Source: Serinibacter arcticus (lineage in GTDB: Bacteria > Actinomycetota > Actinomycetes > Actinomycetales > Beutenbergiaceae). Taken from it: a stretch of 64,000 bases of DNA. A model generated the notes under the pieces. It was not told the DNA's origin and made no database searches. It worked only from the letters and a program-made list of their open reading frames with translations. Every line of letters begins with the position of its first letter. Positions within the stretch are counted from its first letter, which is position 1. The stretch spans positions 3,906,001-3,970,000 of the forward strand of contig NZ_PYHR01000002.1 of assembly GCF_003121705.1 (NCBI RefSeq). The letters run 5' to 3'. The position numbers and the translations under genes were made by a program. Of this stretch, positions 32,461 to 41,402 are shown one piece after another.

Positions 32461-33242
32461 TCACTCGGTGGGGGGCTCGAGCGAGTAGCCGACCCCGTGG
32501 ACGGTGCGGACGAGGTCGGACCCGAGCTTGCGTCGCAGCGCCTTGATGTGGGAGTCCACGGTCCGGGTGCCGCTGGCGTCCACCCAGTCCCAGACCTCCT
32601 CGAGCAGCCGCTCGCGCGTCAGGACGGTGCGCGGCGAGGTCGCGAGGCAGACGAGGAGGTCGAACTCGGTCGGGGTGAGGTGGGCCTCCTCGCCGGCGCG
32701 ACTGACCCGGCGCTGGGCCCGGTCGATCAGCAGGTCGCCGAGCTCGATCGGTGCGGGGCCGGTGGGGCGGTCTCGGCGGCCGCGACGCGGGCGGTGCGCT
32801 CGTGGCGTCGCAGCAGCGCCTTCACGCGCGCCACGAGCTCACGCATGGAGAACGGCTTGGTCATGTAGTCGTCGGCGCCGACGCCGAGCCCGACGAGCAG
32901 GTCGGTCTCGTCGTCGCGGGCCGTGAGCATGAGGATCGGCACGGCCCTGGGGTCGTCGGCCTGGATGCGACGGCACACCTCGAGGCCGTCGAAGCCCGGG
33001 AGCATGACGTCCAGGACGATGACGTGGGGCGCGAACTCGCGCGCCCCCGCGACACCGCCGGGTCCGTCACCCGCGACGCGGACCTCCCAGCCCTCGGCGG
33101 CGAACCGGCGCGAGACCTGCGTGGCGATCTCGGGGGAGTCCTCGACGACGAGGACGCGGGTCCCGGGCTCACCACCGGCGGCACCGCTCCCACCCGGCGT
33201 CGGAGCGGGGCGGGCGGAGCTGGCGGAGTTCGGCGTGCTCAT
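32461..33242 (-). pseudogene. OmpR/PhoB-type response regulator, one -1 frameshift in this sequence
   Basis: Corrected length about 260 residues. N-terminal Ser/Pro/Gly-rich extension of ~33 residues, then a receiver domain (TRVLVVEDSPEIATQVSRRF, phospho-acceptor Asp in HVIVLDVMLPGFDG, DYMTKPFSMREL) in one frame. The winged-helix output domain lies in another frame: LTPTEFDLLVCLATSPRTVL, TVDSHIKALRRKLG and VHGVGYSLEPPTE. The frames join at a G4 run (plus strand 32755-32758) when one base is added, reading ...PAPAPIELGDLLIDRAQ. The layout with the kinase behind it is a normal two-component operon, so this is most likely a working gene with a base error. Confidence 0.88.
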
Positions 33243-33300
33243 CGCCACAGCGTGGCACACACCCTCGACCGAGGAGGTGTGTGACGTCGCCCCCAGTCGT

Positions 33301-33329
33301 TTGGCAGGAGCCGGGAGGCGCGTTATGGT
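33301..33329 (+). promoter_or_regulatory. Sigma-70-like promoter upstream of the M23 peptidase
   Basis: TTGGCA at 33301-33306, a 17-base spacer, and TATGGT at 33324-33329. The spacing is ideal and both boxes are close to consensus. It predicts a start near 33336 and a leader of about 105 bases before the peptidase gene. Confidence 0.55.
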
Positions 33330-33440
33330 TTCGTGATCAAGTCGTCCTCCGGACCCCCGGCTCGCCCCCCTGCGCAGCTCGTGACCCGGTCGGAGGAAGG
33401 CCCACTGCCGAGCTGGGCCCCCTGAACAGTCGGAGGATGT

Positions 33441-35000
33441 GTGAGCGTGTCGCCCGTGGATGTCGTCGTGCCTGAACTCACGACGCGTCGTGCCCGTCGA
33501 CTCGCCGCACCCTCCTCAGCAGCCGTTCCCCCGATCGCTCCGACGGCGCACACCCCCGTCGTCCTGCAGACGATCGTGGACATCCCGTCGCCCGCCGCCA
33601 GTGTCTCGGGGGCCACCAGCGCCACGGTCACGCTCGACGCGCCGGCGCCGCTGACGCGTCGTGAGCTGCGTCAGCGCCAGGCGGGCGAGGCCTTCGGCCT
33701 GACCGCGCCGACGGGAGCCGCCCCCGCCGAGCGCCGGACCGCGGCCGACGTCCTCGCCGCCGCCGTGCTCGAGCAGCAGGGCACGATGACCCGTCGTCAG
33801 CTCCGCGAGGCCACCCGCCGCGAGGCCGGTCTGACGACCACGCAGCACGTCGACGGCGCCCCCCACGTCTCGCTCCAGCAGGACCAGTTCGAGACGGTTC
33901 CGCCCGCCGACCAGCCCGTCGACCTCGAGTTCGACTTCGCCTCCGTCGCCCTCACGCTCAGCTCGCTCGCGGTGGCCCCGGCCGTCCGCGCCGACCGCTC
34001 CGCGACGCCCGTCCACGTCCCGGCCCGGCCGGCTCCCACGACGACCGAGCACGACGAAGGCGTCACGTTCGCCTCCGGTGGCAGCGGAGGCGGGTCGCCC
34101 CGCGCCGGCGTCGCGTCCGTCCCGTCCTCGCCGTCCGAGCCCGGCACCGTCCGCCAGTGGGTGCCGCGCCTCGCGGTTCTCTCGGCGCTGGGCGTCGCCA
34201 CCGTCGTCACCCCGATCCACGCGATCGCCCAGGGGGCCGACGAGCCCGAGGTCGTCGAGATCCCCCTGGCCGACAGCAGCGCGCTCGACACGCTCGTCGC
34301 CACGCCGCAGAGCGTCGAGGCCGCGTCGGCCACCGCGACCGCCGACGTCGACGCCTCGGTGCTCGCCGAGTCCGCGCCGGCCGACTCCACCGCGGCCCTG
34401 CTCGCCTCCGACCCCGTGGCGGACGTCCGCGGCGTGGTCGCCGCCAGCCGCAGCGAGGGCCGCTCCGAGCTCCCGCAGTGCGGGGCTCCCGAGGCCGACC
34501 AGCCCAACGGCACGCTCGCCGCGCTCGAGTCGAGCGAGCACCTCACGCTCAGCATGCCGGTGCAGGAGGGCGTGTACCGCGTCAGCTCCGGCTTCGGCCC
34601 CCGCTGGGGCGCGTTCCACTACGCCTCCGACTTCGCCGCACCGCTCGGCACCCCGATCCGCGCCGTCGCCGGTGGCGAGGTCGTGCACGCCGGGGCCGGC
34701 CTCGCCGGACGCAGCCCGAACCTCGTGGCCATCCGCTCCGAGATCGACGGCGAGACCGTCGAGATCTGGTACAACCACATGTTCGACGACGGGGTGTTCG
34801 TCGAGGAGGGCGACGTCGTCAACGTGGGTGACGTCATCGGCGAGGTCGGCAACAACGGCAACTCGACGGGACCCCACCTCCACCTCGAGATCCACGTCGG
34901 CAACGTCGAGGACCCCAACGGCAGCGCCGTGGACCCGCTCGCCTGGCTCCGCGCCAACGGCGCGACGCCGGTCACGACCTCCGGGGCGGTCTGCGTCTAG
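33441..35000 (+). CDS. M23-family metallopeptidase, membrane-anchored
   Basis: 519 residues. M23 enzymes cut peptidoglycan cross-bridges. Seen: a long cytoplasmic N-terminal region (about 230 residues) with two copies of a TRRELR-type motif (LTRRELRQRQ near 71, MTRRQLREATRREAG near 115), one membrane segment at about 240-258 (LAVLSALGVATVVTPIHAIA), a spacer, and the C-terminal M23 domain (GVYRVSSGFGPRWGAFHYAS) with the zinc ligands in HxxxD (HYASD, near 393) and HLHLE (near 479), both present. No cleavable signal peptide; it is a type II membrane protein. GTG start with GGAGG close upstream. Ends at a very long terminator. Confidence 0.9.
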   Translation: MSVSPVDVVVPELTTRRARRLAAPSSAAVPPIAPTAHTPVVLQTIVDIPSPAASVSGATSATVTLDAPAPLTRRELRQRQAGEAFGLTAPTGAAPAERRTAADVLAAAVLEQQGTMTRRQLREATRREAGLTTTQHVDGAPHVSLQQDQFETVPPADQPVDLEFDFASVALTLSSLAVAPAVRADRSATPVHVPARPAPTTTEHDEGVTFASGGSGGGSPRAGVASVPSSPSEPGTVRQWVPRLAVLSALGVATVVTPIHAIAQGADEPEVVEIPLADSSALDTLVATPQSVEAASATATADVDASVLAESAPADSTAALLASDPVADVRGVVAASRSEGRSELPQCGAPEADQPNGTLAALESSEHLTLSMPVQEGVYRVSSGFGPRWGAFHYASDFAAPLGTPIRAVAGGEVVHAGAGLAGRSPNLVAIRSEIDGETVEIWYNHMFDDGVFVEEGDVVNVGDVIGEVGNNGNSTGPHLHLEIHVGNVEDPNGSAVDPLAWLRANGATPVTTSGAVCV

Positions 35001-35011
35001 GACGCACCACC

Positions 35012-35061
35012 ACGCACGACGGCGGCCCGCACCCGAGAAGGTGCGGGCCGCCGTCGTGCGT
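35012..35061. terminator. Long bidirectional hairpin terminator
   Basis: A perfect 22-bp stem with a 6-base CGAGAA loop (right arm starts GGTGCGGGCCGCCGTCG), 11 bases after the peptidase stop and 32 bases from the stop of the convergent aldose epimerase-like gene. No T tract. Confidence 0.85.
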
Positions 35062-35093
35062 CCGGGTTCGCGCTGGGACCGGGACGGGTCCGG

Positions 35094-36053
35094 TCAGGAC
35101 AGCGTGAGGCCCCAGCGGACGGTGTGCGTCGCGCCCGGCTCGAGCCGGACGAGCCGGTCGCCCGAGTTGAAGGCGTCGGCGATGCAGCTCATCGGCTCGG
35201 CCGCGAGGCCGCGACGGCGGTAGTCCACCGCGCCGATGTGGTCGCCGGAGCAGACCTGCCACGTGTCCATGGACTCGTCCATCCAGACTCCGGCCGTGCG
35301 GCCGTCGGCCCCGGTGAGGCGGATCCAGGAGAGCCCGTCGGCGTCGCGCGTGGCACCCACGAAGGCGTCGTCGAGGTCCGTGGAACCCACGAGGCGCTCG
35401 GTGCGGAAGTCGAAGGCCTGGGGGAGCTCCTCGACGCCCGCGGGGAGCAGGCGTTCGTCCGGCCGGACCCACTGCGTGGCGTCCAGGCGCAGGGTGGCGG
35501 CGTCCAGGCCGCCGTCGCCGGGGGAGAGCCAGGGGTGGAAGCCGATGCCGTACGGGGCGACGGTCGCGGACCGGTTCGTCGCGCTGACCTCGATGGTCAG
35601 CGACGTCCCGCGCAGCTCGTAGTGCGCCTCGAGGCCGAGCTGCCACGGGTAGCCGGCGACCGGGACGGTCTCGAGCACGAGGCGTGCCTGCGTGGTCGTG
35701 AGGGAGCGGACGGCCCAGCGCTGGTTCAGGACGAGCCCGTGCAGGGCCGTGCTGCGCGCGACCTCCGTGACGGGGAGCTGGTAGTCGGTGCCGTCGAAGG
35801 AGTAGGCGCCGTCGGCCAGCCGGTTCGGCCACGGGGCGAGGATCGCGCCGTGGCCGGCGGGGGAGAGCTCGTCCTCGGGGTAGGAGACGACGACGTCACG
35901 ACCCGCGACGTCGAACGAGCGCAGGGACGCCCCGACCTCGGTGAGGACGACCGTGGCGGAGGACGCCGGGTCGTGCAGGACGTGCTGGGAACCAGTGGGG
36001 GGATCGGCATGCGGCCAGCCTAGTGAACGGGCGCGCGGCGTGTGAGCGTGCAC
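35094..36053 (-). CDS. Aldose 1-epimerase family protein
   Basis: 319 residues from the longest start. The galactose mutarotase-like fold interconverts sugar anomers. Seen: GAILAPWPNRLADGAYSFDG near 70-90 (substrate Arg), TALHGLVLNQRW near 102 (catalytic His region), YGIGFHPWLSPG near 165 (second His), and GDHIGAVDYRRRGLAAEPMS near 275 with the late Glu. Start is doubtful: an ATG at 36010 would give MPIPPTGSQHVLHDP if a C6 run (plus-strand G at 35997-36002) had one more base, and TAGGCT lies 7 bases upstream of that ATG as a leaderless -10. The long N-terminus from 36053 (MHAHTPRARSLGWPHADP) is atypical. Confidence 0.85.
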   Translation of the reverse strand: MHAHTPRARSLGWPHADPPTGSQHVLHDPASSATVVLTEVGASLRSFDVAGRDVVVSYPEDELSPAGHGAILAPWPNRLADGAYSFDGTDYQLPVTEVARSTALHGLVLNQRWAVRSLTTTQARLVLETVPVAGYPWQLGLEAHYELRGTSLTIEVSATNRSATVAPYGIGFHPWLSPGDGGLDAATLRLDATQWVRPDERLLPAGVEELPQAFDFRTERLVGSTDLDDAFVGATRDADGLSWIRLTGADGRTAGVWMDESMDTWQVCSGDHIGAVDYRRRGLAAEPMSCIADAFNSGDRLVRLEPGATHTVRWGLTLS

Positions 36054-36103
36054 ACCCGGAGCGCGACGGCGATGGGGGCGACGACGCGGGTCCGGGAACG
36101 ACG

Positions 36104-36132
36104 ACGGGCCCGGTCGCGATGACCGGGCCCGT
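36104..36132 (-). terminator. Terminator for tRNA-Arg
   Basis: A 12-bp perfect stem (ACGGGCCCGGTC and complement) with a 5-base loop, starting 8 bases after the 3' end of the minus-strand tRNA and followed by CGTCGTT on that strand. Confidence 0.7.
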
Positions 36133-36139
36133 TCTCGTG

Positions 36140-36212
36140 TACCCCCGACTGGATTCGAACCAGCGACCTTCTGCTCCGGAGGCAGACGCTCTATCCACTG
36201 AGCTACAGGGGC
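36140..36212 (-). tRNA. tRNA-Arg (anticodon CCG)
   Basis: 73 bases that fold as a cloverleaf. Read on the minus strand: acceptor GCCCCTG pairing with CGGGGGT, D arm GCTC/GAGC, anticodon stem TCTGC/GCAGA with loop CTCCGGA, so anticodon CCG (reads CGG), T arm GCTGG-TTCGAAT-CCAGT, discriminator A. CCA is not encoded. In M. tuberculosis a tRNA-Arg and argS precede lysA; here the tRNA is divergent from the genes leading to lysA and argS is not present. Confidence 0.95.
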
Positions 36213-36339
36213 AGTGCTCGTCGTCGGCGGCCTCGGGAGACCCCGCGGCGTGAACCTGACAACGACAGGTGAGCCTACCAGCGGATCGCGGCAACGCTGA
36301 ATCGCCTACGCTGGGGCGGATGACTGGTGGAGGGCGACC

Positions 36340-37524
36340 GTGAGCGACAGACCGCGCGACGACGAGCAGGGGACCGACCGTGGTTCGGTCGACCCCTACA
36401 GCTACCTGACCGCCGGTGGTCAGGAGGGTGCGTCCTACCTTCCCGGCGACGTCGCCGCCGAGCGTGCCGCGGCCGCCCCGGCGCCGGGTGAGCCCGCCCC
36501 GACCGCGCCGTCGGACGACCTCGACGTGTCCGTGGGCATGACGCGCCGCGAGCTGCGCGAGCTGCGCCTGCGCCGCGCCCAGCGGGCCGCGCAGGACGAG
36601 TCCTCCGAGGCCCCGGAGCCGGTGGCGGCTGCGGCCGAGCCGGAGATCGCACGGTCGCAGGAGGACGACGGCGACGCCGTCCCCGCACAGCTGAACGAGG
36701 ACCGCACCGCCGTCCTCCCGATCGTCCCCGCGGGCTACCCCTCAACGACGACCACCGCAGCGTCCTCGACCGAGGGGTCCTCGACGGACGCGGGCTCCCC
36801 GGAGCTCGGCTTCGGCGTCCCGGCCAGCTCGCCCGCGCCGTGGGGCAGCTCGGCCACCACCGACGGCTCGCCGACCGACCGCTCGACCACGGACGACGCT
36901 CCCGCCGACGGCGCCGCGGCCCTCGCCCCGGGCTGGCACGACCCCGCGGCCGGCCGGAGCCGGCGTCGACTCCCGCTGATCATCGCCGCGGTCGTCGCCG
37001 TCGTGGTCACCGCGGTCGTCGCGATCGTGCTGCTGCTGAACCGCGGCGGCGACGGCGGCGAGGAGCCCACCACGGCGCCCACGACGGCGGAGGCCGAGCC
37101 CACGGGGCTCGCGGCGGTCCTCCCGACCTCCGTCTCGGGCGGTGAGTTCTCCGAGGAGGGGGCGACGGGGGTGACCTACTCCCTCACGGCCGACGGGCTG
37201 GTGCCCAACACCGCCGCGCCCGCCGGGTCGACCGAGTCGCTCGTCGGGGTCTACGCGGGTGGCGTGGAGGACATCACGCTCACCGGGTCGACGTTCGCGA
37301 CGACGCAGGAGGCGCTCGACGCCGCGACCGCCGAGTCGGCCGCGCTCGGCACCCCGCTCGAGACCGGCGTCGTCTTCCCCGACCAGAACATCGGCACCTA
37401 CTGGGCCTACAACAACGACGGGCTCGTGACCTACCTCTGGCACGACGGCGAGTCGGGCCTGTACACGGTCGTCTCGGAGAGCCCCGAGGACGCGCTCGGT
37501 TTCTACACCGGCCTGGACTTCTAG
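36340..37524 (+). CDS. Single-pass membrane protein of unknown function
   Basis: 394 residues. Seen: a long charged and Ser/Thr/Asp-rich cytoplasmic part (about 1-205) that holds one MTRRELRELRLRRAQ motif near residue 67, a membrane segment at about 214-234 (LIIAAVVAVVVTAVVAIVLL), and an external domain of ~150 residues with TSVSGGEFSEEGATGVTYSL and PDQNIGTYWAYNNDGLVTYL. No cleavable signal peptide. GTG start with GGAGG 9 bases upstream. Its TAG is followed at once by the lysA ATG, so they are probably cotranscribed. The TRRELR motif is shared with the M23 peptidase 1.5 kb upstream. Function not recognised. Confidence 0.75.
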   Translation: MSDRPRDDEQGTDRGSVDPYSYLTAGGQEGASYLPGDVAAERAAAAPAPGEPAPTAPSDDLDVSVGMTRRELRELRLRRAQRAAQDESSEAPEPVAAAAEPEIARSQEDDGDAVPAQLNEDRTAVLPIVPAGYPSTTTTAASSTEGSSTDAGSPELGFGVPASSPAPWGSSATTDGSPTDRSTTDDAPADGAAALAPGWHDPAAGRSRRRLPLIIAAVVAVVVTAVVAIVLLLNRGGDGGEEPTTAPTTAEAEPTGLAAVLPTSVSGGEFSEEGATGVTYSLTADGLVPNTAAPAGSTESLVGVYAGGVEDITLTGSTFATTQEALDAATAESAALGTPLETGVVFPDQNIGTYWAYNNDGLVTYLWHDGESGLYTVVSESPEDALGFYTGLDF

Positions 37525-38877
37525 ATGACGGCGATGCCCGCGCCCTGGCCCTCCGGCGCCCGGCGGACCTCGACCGGCGCCGTGGCGATCGCCGGCGTCG
37601 ACCTGGTCGAGCTCGCGGCGACCGGCACCCCCGTCTACGTGCTCGACGAGCACGACATGCGCGGCCGCGCCCGCGCCTACCGCGACGCCTTCGCCACGGC
37701 CTCCGCCGAGGTCGGGACCGAGGTCGACGTCTACTACGCGGGCAAGGCGTTCCTGAGCACGGCCGTCGCCCGCTGGATGCACGCCGAGGGGCTGCGGATC
37801 GACTCCGCGACGCTCGGCGAGCTGACGACCGCGCTCCGGGCCGGCGTGCCCGCCGCCGACATCGGCCTGCACGGCAACAACAAGTCCGACGAGGAGATCG
37901 AGCTCGCCCTCACGAGCGGCGTCGGCCGCCTCGTGCTGGACTCGCTCCCCGAGGTCGCCCGCGTCGCCGACGCCGCCGCCCGGCTGGGCGTCCGCGCCCC
38001 GGTGATGGTGCGCGTGACGACGGGCGTCCACGCCGGCGGGCACGAGTACATCTCCACAGCGCACGAGGACCAGAAGTTCGGGCTGTCGATGGCGTCGCCC
38101 GACGGTGAGGACTCCCCGGCCGTGACGGCCGTGCTGGCGGTCCTCGAGCGCACGGAGCTCGACCTGCTCGGGCTGCACTCGCACATCGGCTCCCAGATCC
38201 TCGACCCGGCGGGCTTCGGCGTGGCGACGCGCGCCGTGATGGGGCTGCGGGCGGAGATCGCGCGCCGCACGGGCGTGCTGGTGCCCGAGCTCGACCTCGG
38301 GGGCGGTTTCGGCGTCGCCTACCTGCCCGGCGAGGTCCCGCTGGACCCGGAGCGCGCCGCGAAGGAGATGGTCTCGGCCCTGGCCGATGTCGGCCGCGAG
38401 CTCGGCACCCCGCTGCCGCGCCTGTCGATCGAGCCCGGCCGCTCCGTCGTCGCGCCGGCGGGGATCACGCTCTACACGGTCGGCACGGTGAAGCCGGTGC
38501 GGACCGAGGACGGCACCGTGCGCACCTACGTCGCGGTCGACGGCGGCATGAGCGACAACATCCGGCCCGCGCTGTACGGCGCCGCGTACCACGCCGAGAT
38601 CGTCTCGCGCGTCTCGGAGGCGCCGGGCACGCGCTGCCGCGTGGTGGGCAAGCACTGCGAGAGCGGCGACATCGTCGTGCACGACGTCGAGCTGCCCGCC
38701 GACGTCGCGGCCGGCGACCTGCTCGCCGTCGCCGTCACGGGGGCCTACGGCCGGTCGATGGCGAGCACGTACAACCTCGTCCCGCGCCCCGGCGTCGTCG
38801 CCGTGGCCGACGGCGTGGCGACGCCGATCGTGCGCCGCGAGACCGTCGAGGACCTGCTCGCGCTCGACCTCGGCTGA
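37525..38877 (+). CDS. lysA: Diaminopimelate decarboxylase
   Basis: 450 residues. PLP enzyme that makes lysine from meso-diaminopimelate. Seen: the PLP lysine in VYYAGKAFLSTAVARW near residue 73, HGNNKSDEEIELAL, LGLHSHIGSQILDPAGF near 212, the Gly-rich phosphate-binding loop LDLGGGFGVAYLPGE near 255, EPGRSVVAPAGITLY near 305, and GKHCESGDIV with the active-site Cys from the partner subunit near 375. Complete, normal length. It starts right after the stop of the membrane protein gene, with no good binding site of its own, so translation is probably coupled. hom follows after 104 bases. Confidence 0.97.
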   Translation: MTAMPAPWPSGARRTSTGAVAIAGVDLVELAATGTPVYVLDEHDMRGRARAYRDAFATASAEVGTEVDVYYAGKAFLSTAVARWMHAEGLRIDSATLGELTTALRAGVPAADIGLHGNNKSDEEIELALTSGVGRLVLDSLPEVARVADAAARLGVRAPVMVRVTTGVHAGGHEYISTAHEDQKFGLSMASPDGEDSPAVTAVLAVLERTELDLLGLHSHIGSQILDPAGFGVATRAVMGLRAEIARRTGVLVPELDLGGGFGVAYLPGEVPLDPERAAKEMVSALADVGRELGTPLPRLSIEPGRSVVAPAGITLYTVGTVKPVRTEDGTVRTYVAVDGGMSDNIRPALYGAAYHAEIVSRVSEAPGTRCRVVGKHCESGDIVVHDVELPADVAAGDLLAVAVTGAYGRSMASTYNLVPRPGVVAVADGVATPIVRRETVEDLLALDLG

Positions 38878-38981
38878 GCGGGTCGAGGGCGCGAGGCCGT
38901 CCGCCCCTGGGACACCCGCTCGGTCCACCCGCGTCGACCCGTAAGGTTGGCGCACCCCCGCCCGGCTCCCGAGGAGATGCA

Positions 38982-40304
38982 GTGCCAGTGCTCGACGCGC
39001 CCGAGGGTGCCCCCGATCTCGCGATCGCCGTTCTCGGGTGCGGCACCGTCGGCACCCAGGTCGTCCGACTCCTGACCGAGCACGCCGACGACCTCGGCCG
39101 GCGCATCGGCCGCGGGGTCCGCATCTCCGGCGTGCTGGTGAGCGACCTCGACAAGCCCCGCGACCCGGCCGTGCCGACGGCGCTCCTCACGACCGACGCG
39201 AGCGCCCTGATCGAAGGGGCCGACGTCGTCGTCGAGCTCCTCGGCGGGACGACGACGGCGCGAGACCTCGTGCTCGCGGCCCTCACCTCGGGCGCGAGCG
39301 TGGTCACGGCGAACAAGGCGCTGCTGGCGACCTCGGGTCCCGAGCTCTACGCCGCGGCCGACACCGCCGGCGTCGACCTCCTGTTCGAGGCGGCCGTCGC
39401 GGGTGCCGTGCCGGTGGTCCGAGGCGTGCGCGAGTCGCTCGCGGGTGACCGCGTGCAGCGCGTGCTGGGCATCGTCAACGGCACCACCAACTTCATCCTC
39501 GACGAGATGACCACCGGCGGGCTCGACTTCGACGTCGCGCTGACGCAGGCGCAGGACCTGGGCTACGCCGAGGCCGACCCGACCGCCGACGTCGACGGTC
39601 ACGACGCGGCCGCCAAGGCGGCGATCCTCGCGTCGCTCGCGTTCCACACCCGGGTCGCGCTGGCCGACGTCGCGTGCGAGGGCATCCGTGAGATCACGGC
39701 TGCCGACATCGCGGCCGCGCGGGAGTCCGGCGGCGTGATCAAGCTGCTGGCCGTCGCCGAGCGCGTCCCCGCCACCGCCGACCGCGGTGAGGCCGTCGCC
39801 GTCCGCGTCAACCCCGTCATCCTCCCCACCGCCCACCCGCTGGCCGGCGTCGGGGGCGCCTACAACGCCGTCGTCGTCGAGGCGGAGGCCGCCGGCCGTC
39901 TGATGTTCTACGGCGCCGGGGCCGGCGGTGCGCCGACGGCGAGCGCCGTGCTCGGCGACATCGTCTCGGCCGCGCGTCACCGCACCCACGGGGGCCGCGC
40001 GCCGGCCGAGAGCGCGTCCGCCGCCCTCCCGCTGGCCGGACCGGCCGACGTCGTGGCCCGCCTGCAGATCCGCCTGCTGGTCGACGACCGCCCGGGCGTG
40101 CTCGCGCAGGTCGCGACCGTCGTCGCCGAGCACGGCGTCTCGATCGAGTCGGTGCGCCAGCAGGTCTCGGACGAGGGCGCCGCCGTCCTCGCCGTCGTCA
40201 CCCACGAGGCCGACGAGGCCTCGCTCGCCGCGACCGTCGAGGCGCTGCGCACCGCCGACGGCGTGCGACGAGTGCTGTCGGCCCACCGCGTCGAGCGCGC
40301 CTGA
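38982..40304 (+). CDS. hom: Homoserine dehydrogenase
   Basis: 440 residues. Reduces aspartate semialdehyde to homoserine, the branch point to threonine and methionine. Seen: Rossmann motif AIAVLGCGTVGTQVVRLL near residue 12, VVTANKALLATSG near 108, the substrate region IVNGTTNFILDEMTTGG near 163, AQDLGYAEADPTADVDGHDA near 187, and a C-terminal ACT domain (about 358-440, RPGVLAQVATVVAEHGVSIE), the site of threonine feedback control. GTG start with GAGGAG 6 bases upstream; TAAGGT at 38942-38947 could be a -10. First gene of hom-thrC-thrB. Confidence 0.97.
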   Translation: MPVLDAPEGAPDLAIAVLGCGTVGTQVVRLLTEHADDLGRRIGRGVRISGVLVSDLDKPRDPAVPTALLTTDASALIEGADVVVELLGGTTTARDLVLAALTSGASVVTANKALLATSGPELYAAADTAGVDLLFEAAVAGAVPVVRGVRESLAGDRVQRVLGIVNGTTNFILDEMTTGGLDFDVALTQAQDLGYAEADPTADVDGHDAAAKAAILASLAFHTRVALADVACEGIREITAADIAAARESGGVIKLLAVAERVPATADRGEAVAVRVNPVILPTAHPLAGVGGAYNAVVVEAEAAGRLMFYGAGAGGAPTASAVLGDIVSAARHRTHGGRAPAESASAALPLAGPADVVARLQIRLLVDDRPGVLAQVATVVAEHGVSIESVRQQVSDEGAAVLAVVTHEADEASLAATVEALRTADGVRRVLSAHRVERA

Positions 40305-40329
40305 GACCTGATCACACGAGGAGAGAACC

Positions 40330-41391
40330 ATGGCCCACCAGTGGCGAGGACTGATCGCCGAGTACGCCGACTTCCTGCCGATCGAGCCGGGCGAGCCCAC
40401 GGTCACGCTCGGTGAGGGCGGCACGCCGCTCGTCGAGGCACCCGCGATCTCGGAGCGCACGGGGGCGCGCGTCTTCCTCAAGGTCGAGGGCGCGAACCCG
40501 ACGGGCTCGTTCAAGGACCGCGGCATGACGATGGCCGTCTCGAAGGTGGCCGCCGCCGGGGGAGCGCTCGTGCTGTGCGCCTCCACGGGCAACACCTCCG
40601 CCTCGGCCGCCGCGTACGCCGCCCGTGCGGGCCTGCCCTGCGCCGTCGTGCTGCCCGCCGGGAAGATCGCCGCGGGCAAGCTCGCGCAGGCGATCGTGCA
40701 CGGCGCCACGCTCGTCTCGCTCGAGGGCAACTTCGACGACGGTCTGCGCGTGGTGCGCGAGCTGGGGCAGCGCCCCGACGTCGCGCTGGTCAACTCCGTC
40801 AACCCGTACCGCCTGCAGGGCCAGAAGACCGCGGCGTTCGAGATCGTCGACGCGCTCGGTGACGCCCCGGCGATCCACGTGCTCCCCGTCGGCAACGCCG
40901 GCAACATCTCCGCGTACTGGATGGGCTACCGCGAGTACGCGGCCGCCGGTCTGGCGACCCGGACCCCGCAGATGTGGGGCGTGCAGGCCGACGGCGCCGC
41001 GCCGTTCGTCAAGGGTGAGCCGGTCGAGAACCCCGAGACGATCGCCACCGCGATCCGCATCGGCAACCCCGCCTCGTGGGGACTCGCCGTCGCCGCGCGC
41101 GACGACTCCGGCGGCCGGATCGACGCCGTCGGCGACGCCGAGATCCTCGACGCCCAGGCGCTCATCGCCCGCGAGGTCGGCGTGTTCGTCGAACCCGCCT
41201 CGGCAGCCTCGGTCGCCGGCCTGATGGCGCGCGCGGCCGCGGGCGAGGTCCCGCAGGGCGTCACCATCGTGTGCACCGTGACCGGCAACGGCCTCAAGGA
41301 CACCGCGACGGCGCTCGGCGACACGCCGATCGACCCCGTGGTCGTCCCCGCGACGACCGCCGCGGTCGCGGACGCGCTCCGCCTGATCTGA
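40330..41391 (+). CDS. thrC: Threonine synthase
   Basis: 353 residues. PLP enzyme that turns O-phosphohomoserine into threonine. Seen: the PLP lysine in [17 protein letters not shown] near residue 61, [19 protein letters not shown] near 80, [20 protein letters not shown] (phosphate-binding Gly loop) near 182, and [13 protein letters not shown] near 317. The short length places it with the class I-like short threonine synthases of actinobacteria. ATG with AGGAG upstream; 25 bases after hom and 11 before thrB, so a single operon. Confidence 0.97.
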   Translation: MAHQWRGLIAEYADFLPIEPGEPTVTLGEGGTPLVEAPAISERTGARVFLKVEGANPTGSFKDRGMTMAVSKVAAAGGALVLCASTGNTSASAAAYAARAGLPCAVVLPAGKIAAGKLAQAIVHGATLVSLEGNFDDGLRVVRELGQRPDVALVNSVNPYRLQGQKTAAFEIVDALGDAPAIHVLPVGNAGNISAYWMGYREYAAAGLATRTPQMWGVQADGAAPFVKGEPVENPETIATAIRIGNPASWGLAVAARDDSGGRIDAVGDAEILDAQALIAREVGVFVEPASAASVAGLMARAAAGEVPQGVTIVCTVTGNGLKDTATALGDTPIDPVVVPATTAAVADALRLI

Positions 41392-41402
41392 GGAGCGACG
41401 CC

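Noticed and set aside
33243-33440. ydaO-type c-di-AMP riboswitch ahead of the M23 peptidase
   Set aside because: Such riboswitches often precede wall hydrolases in actinobacteria, but the conserved blocks of the class were not found in the leader.
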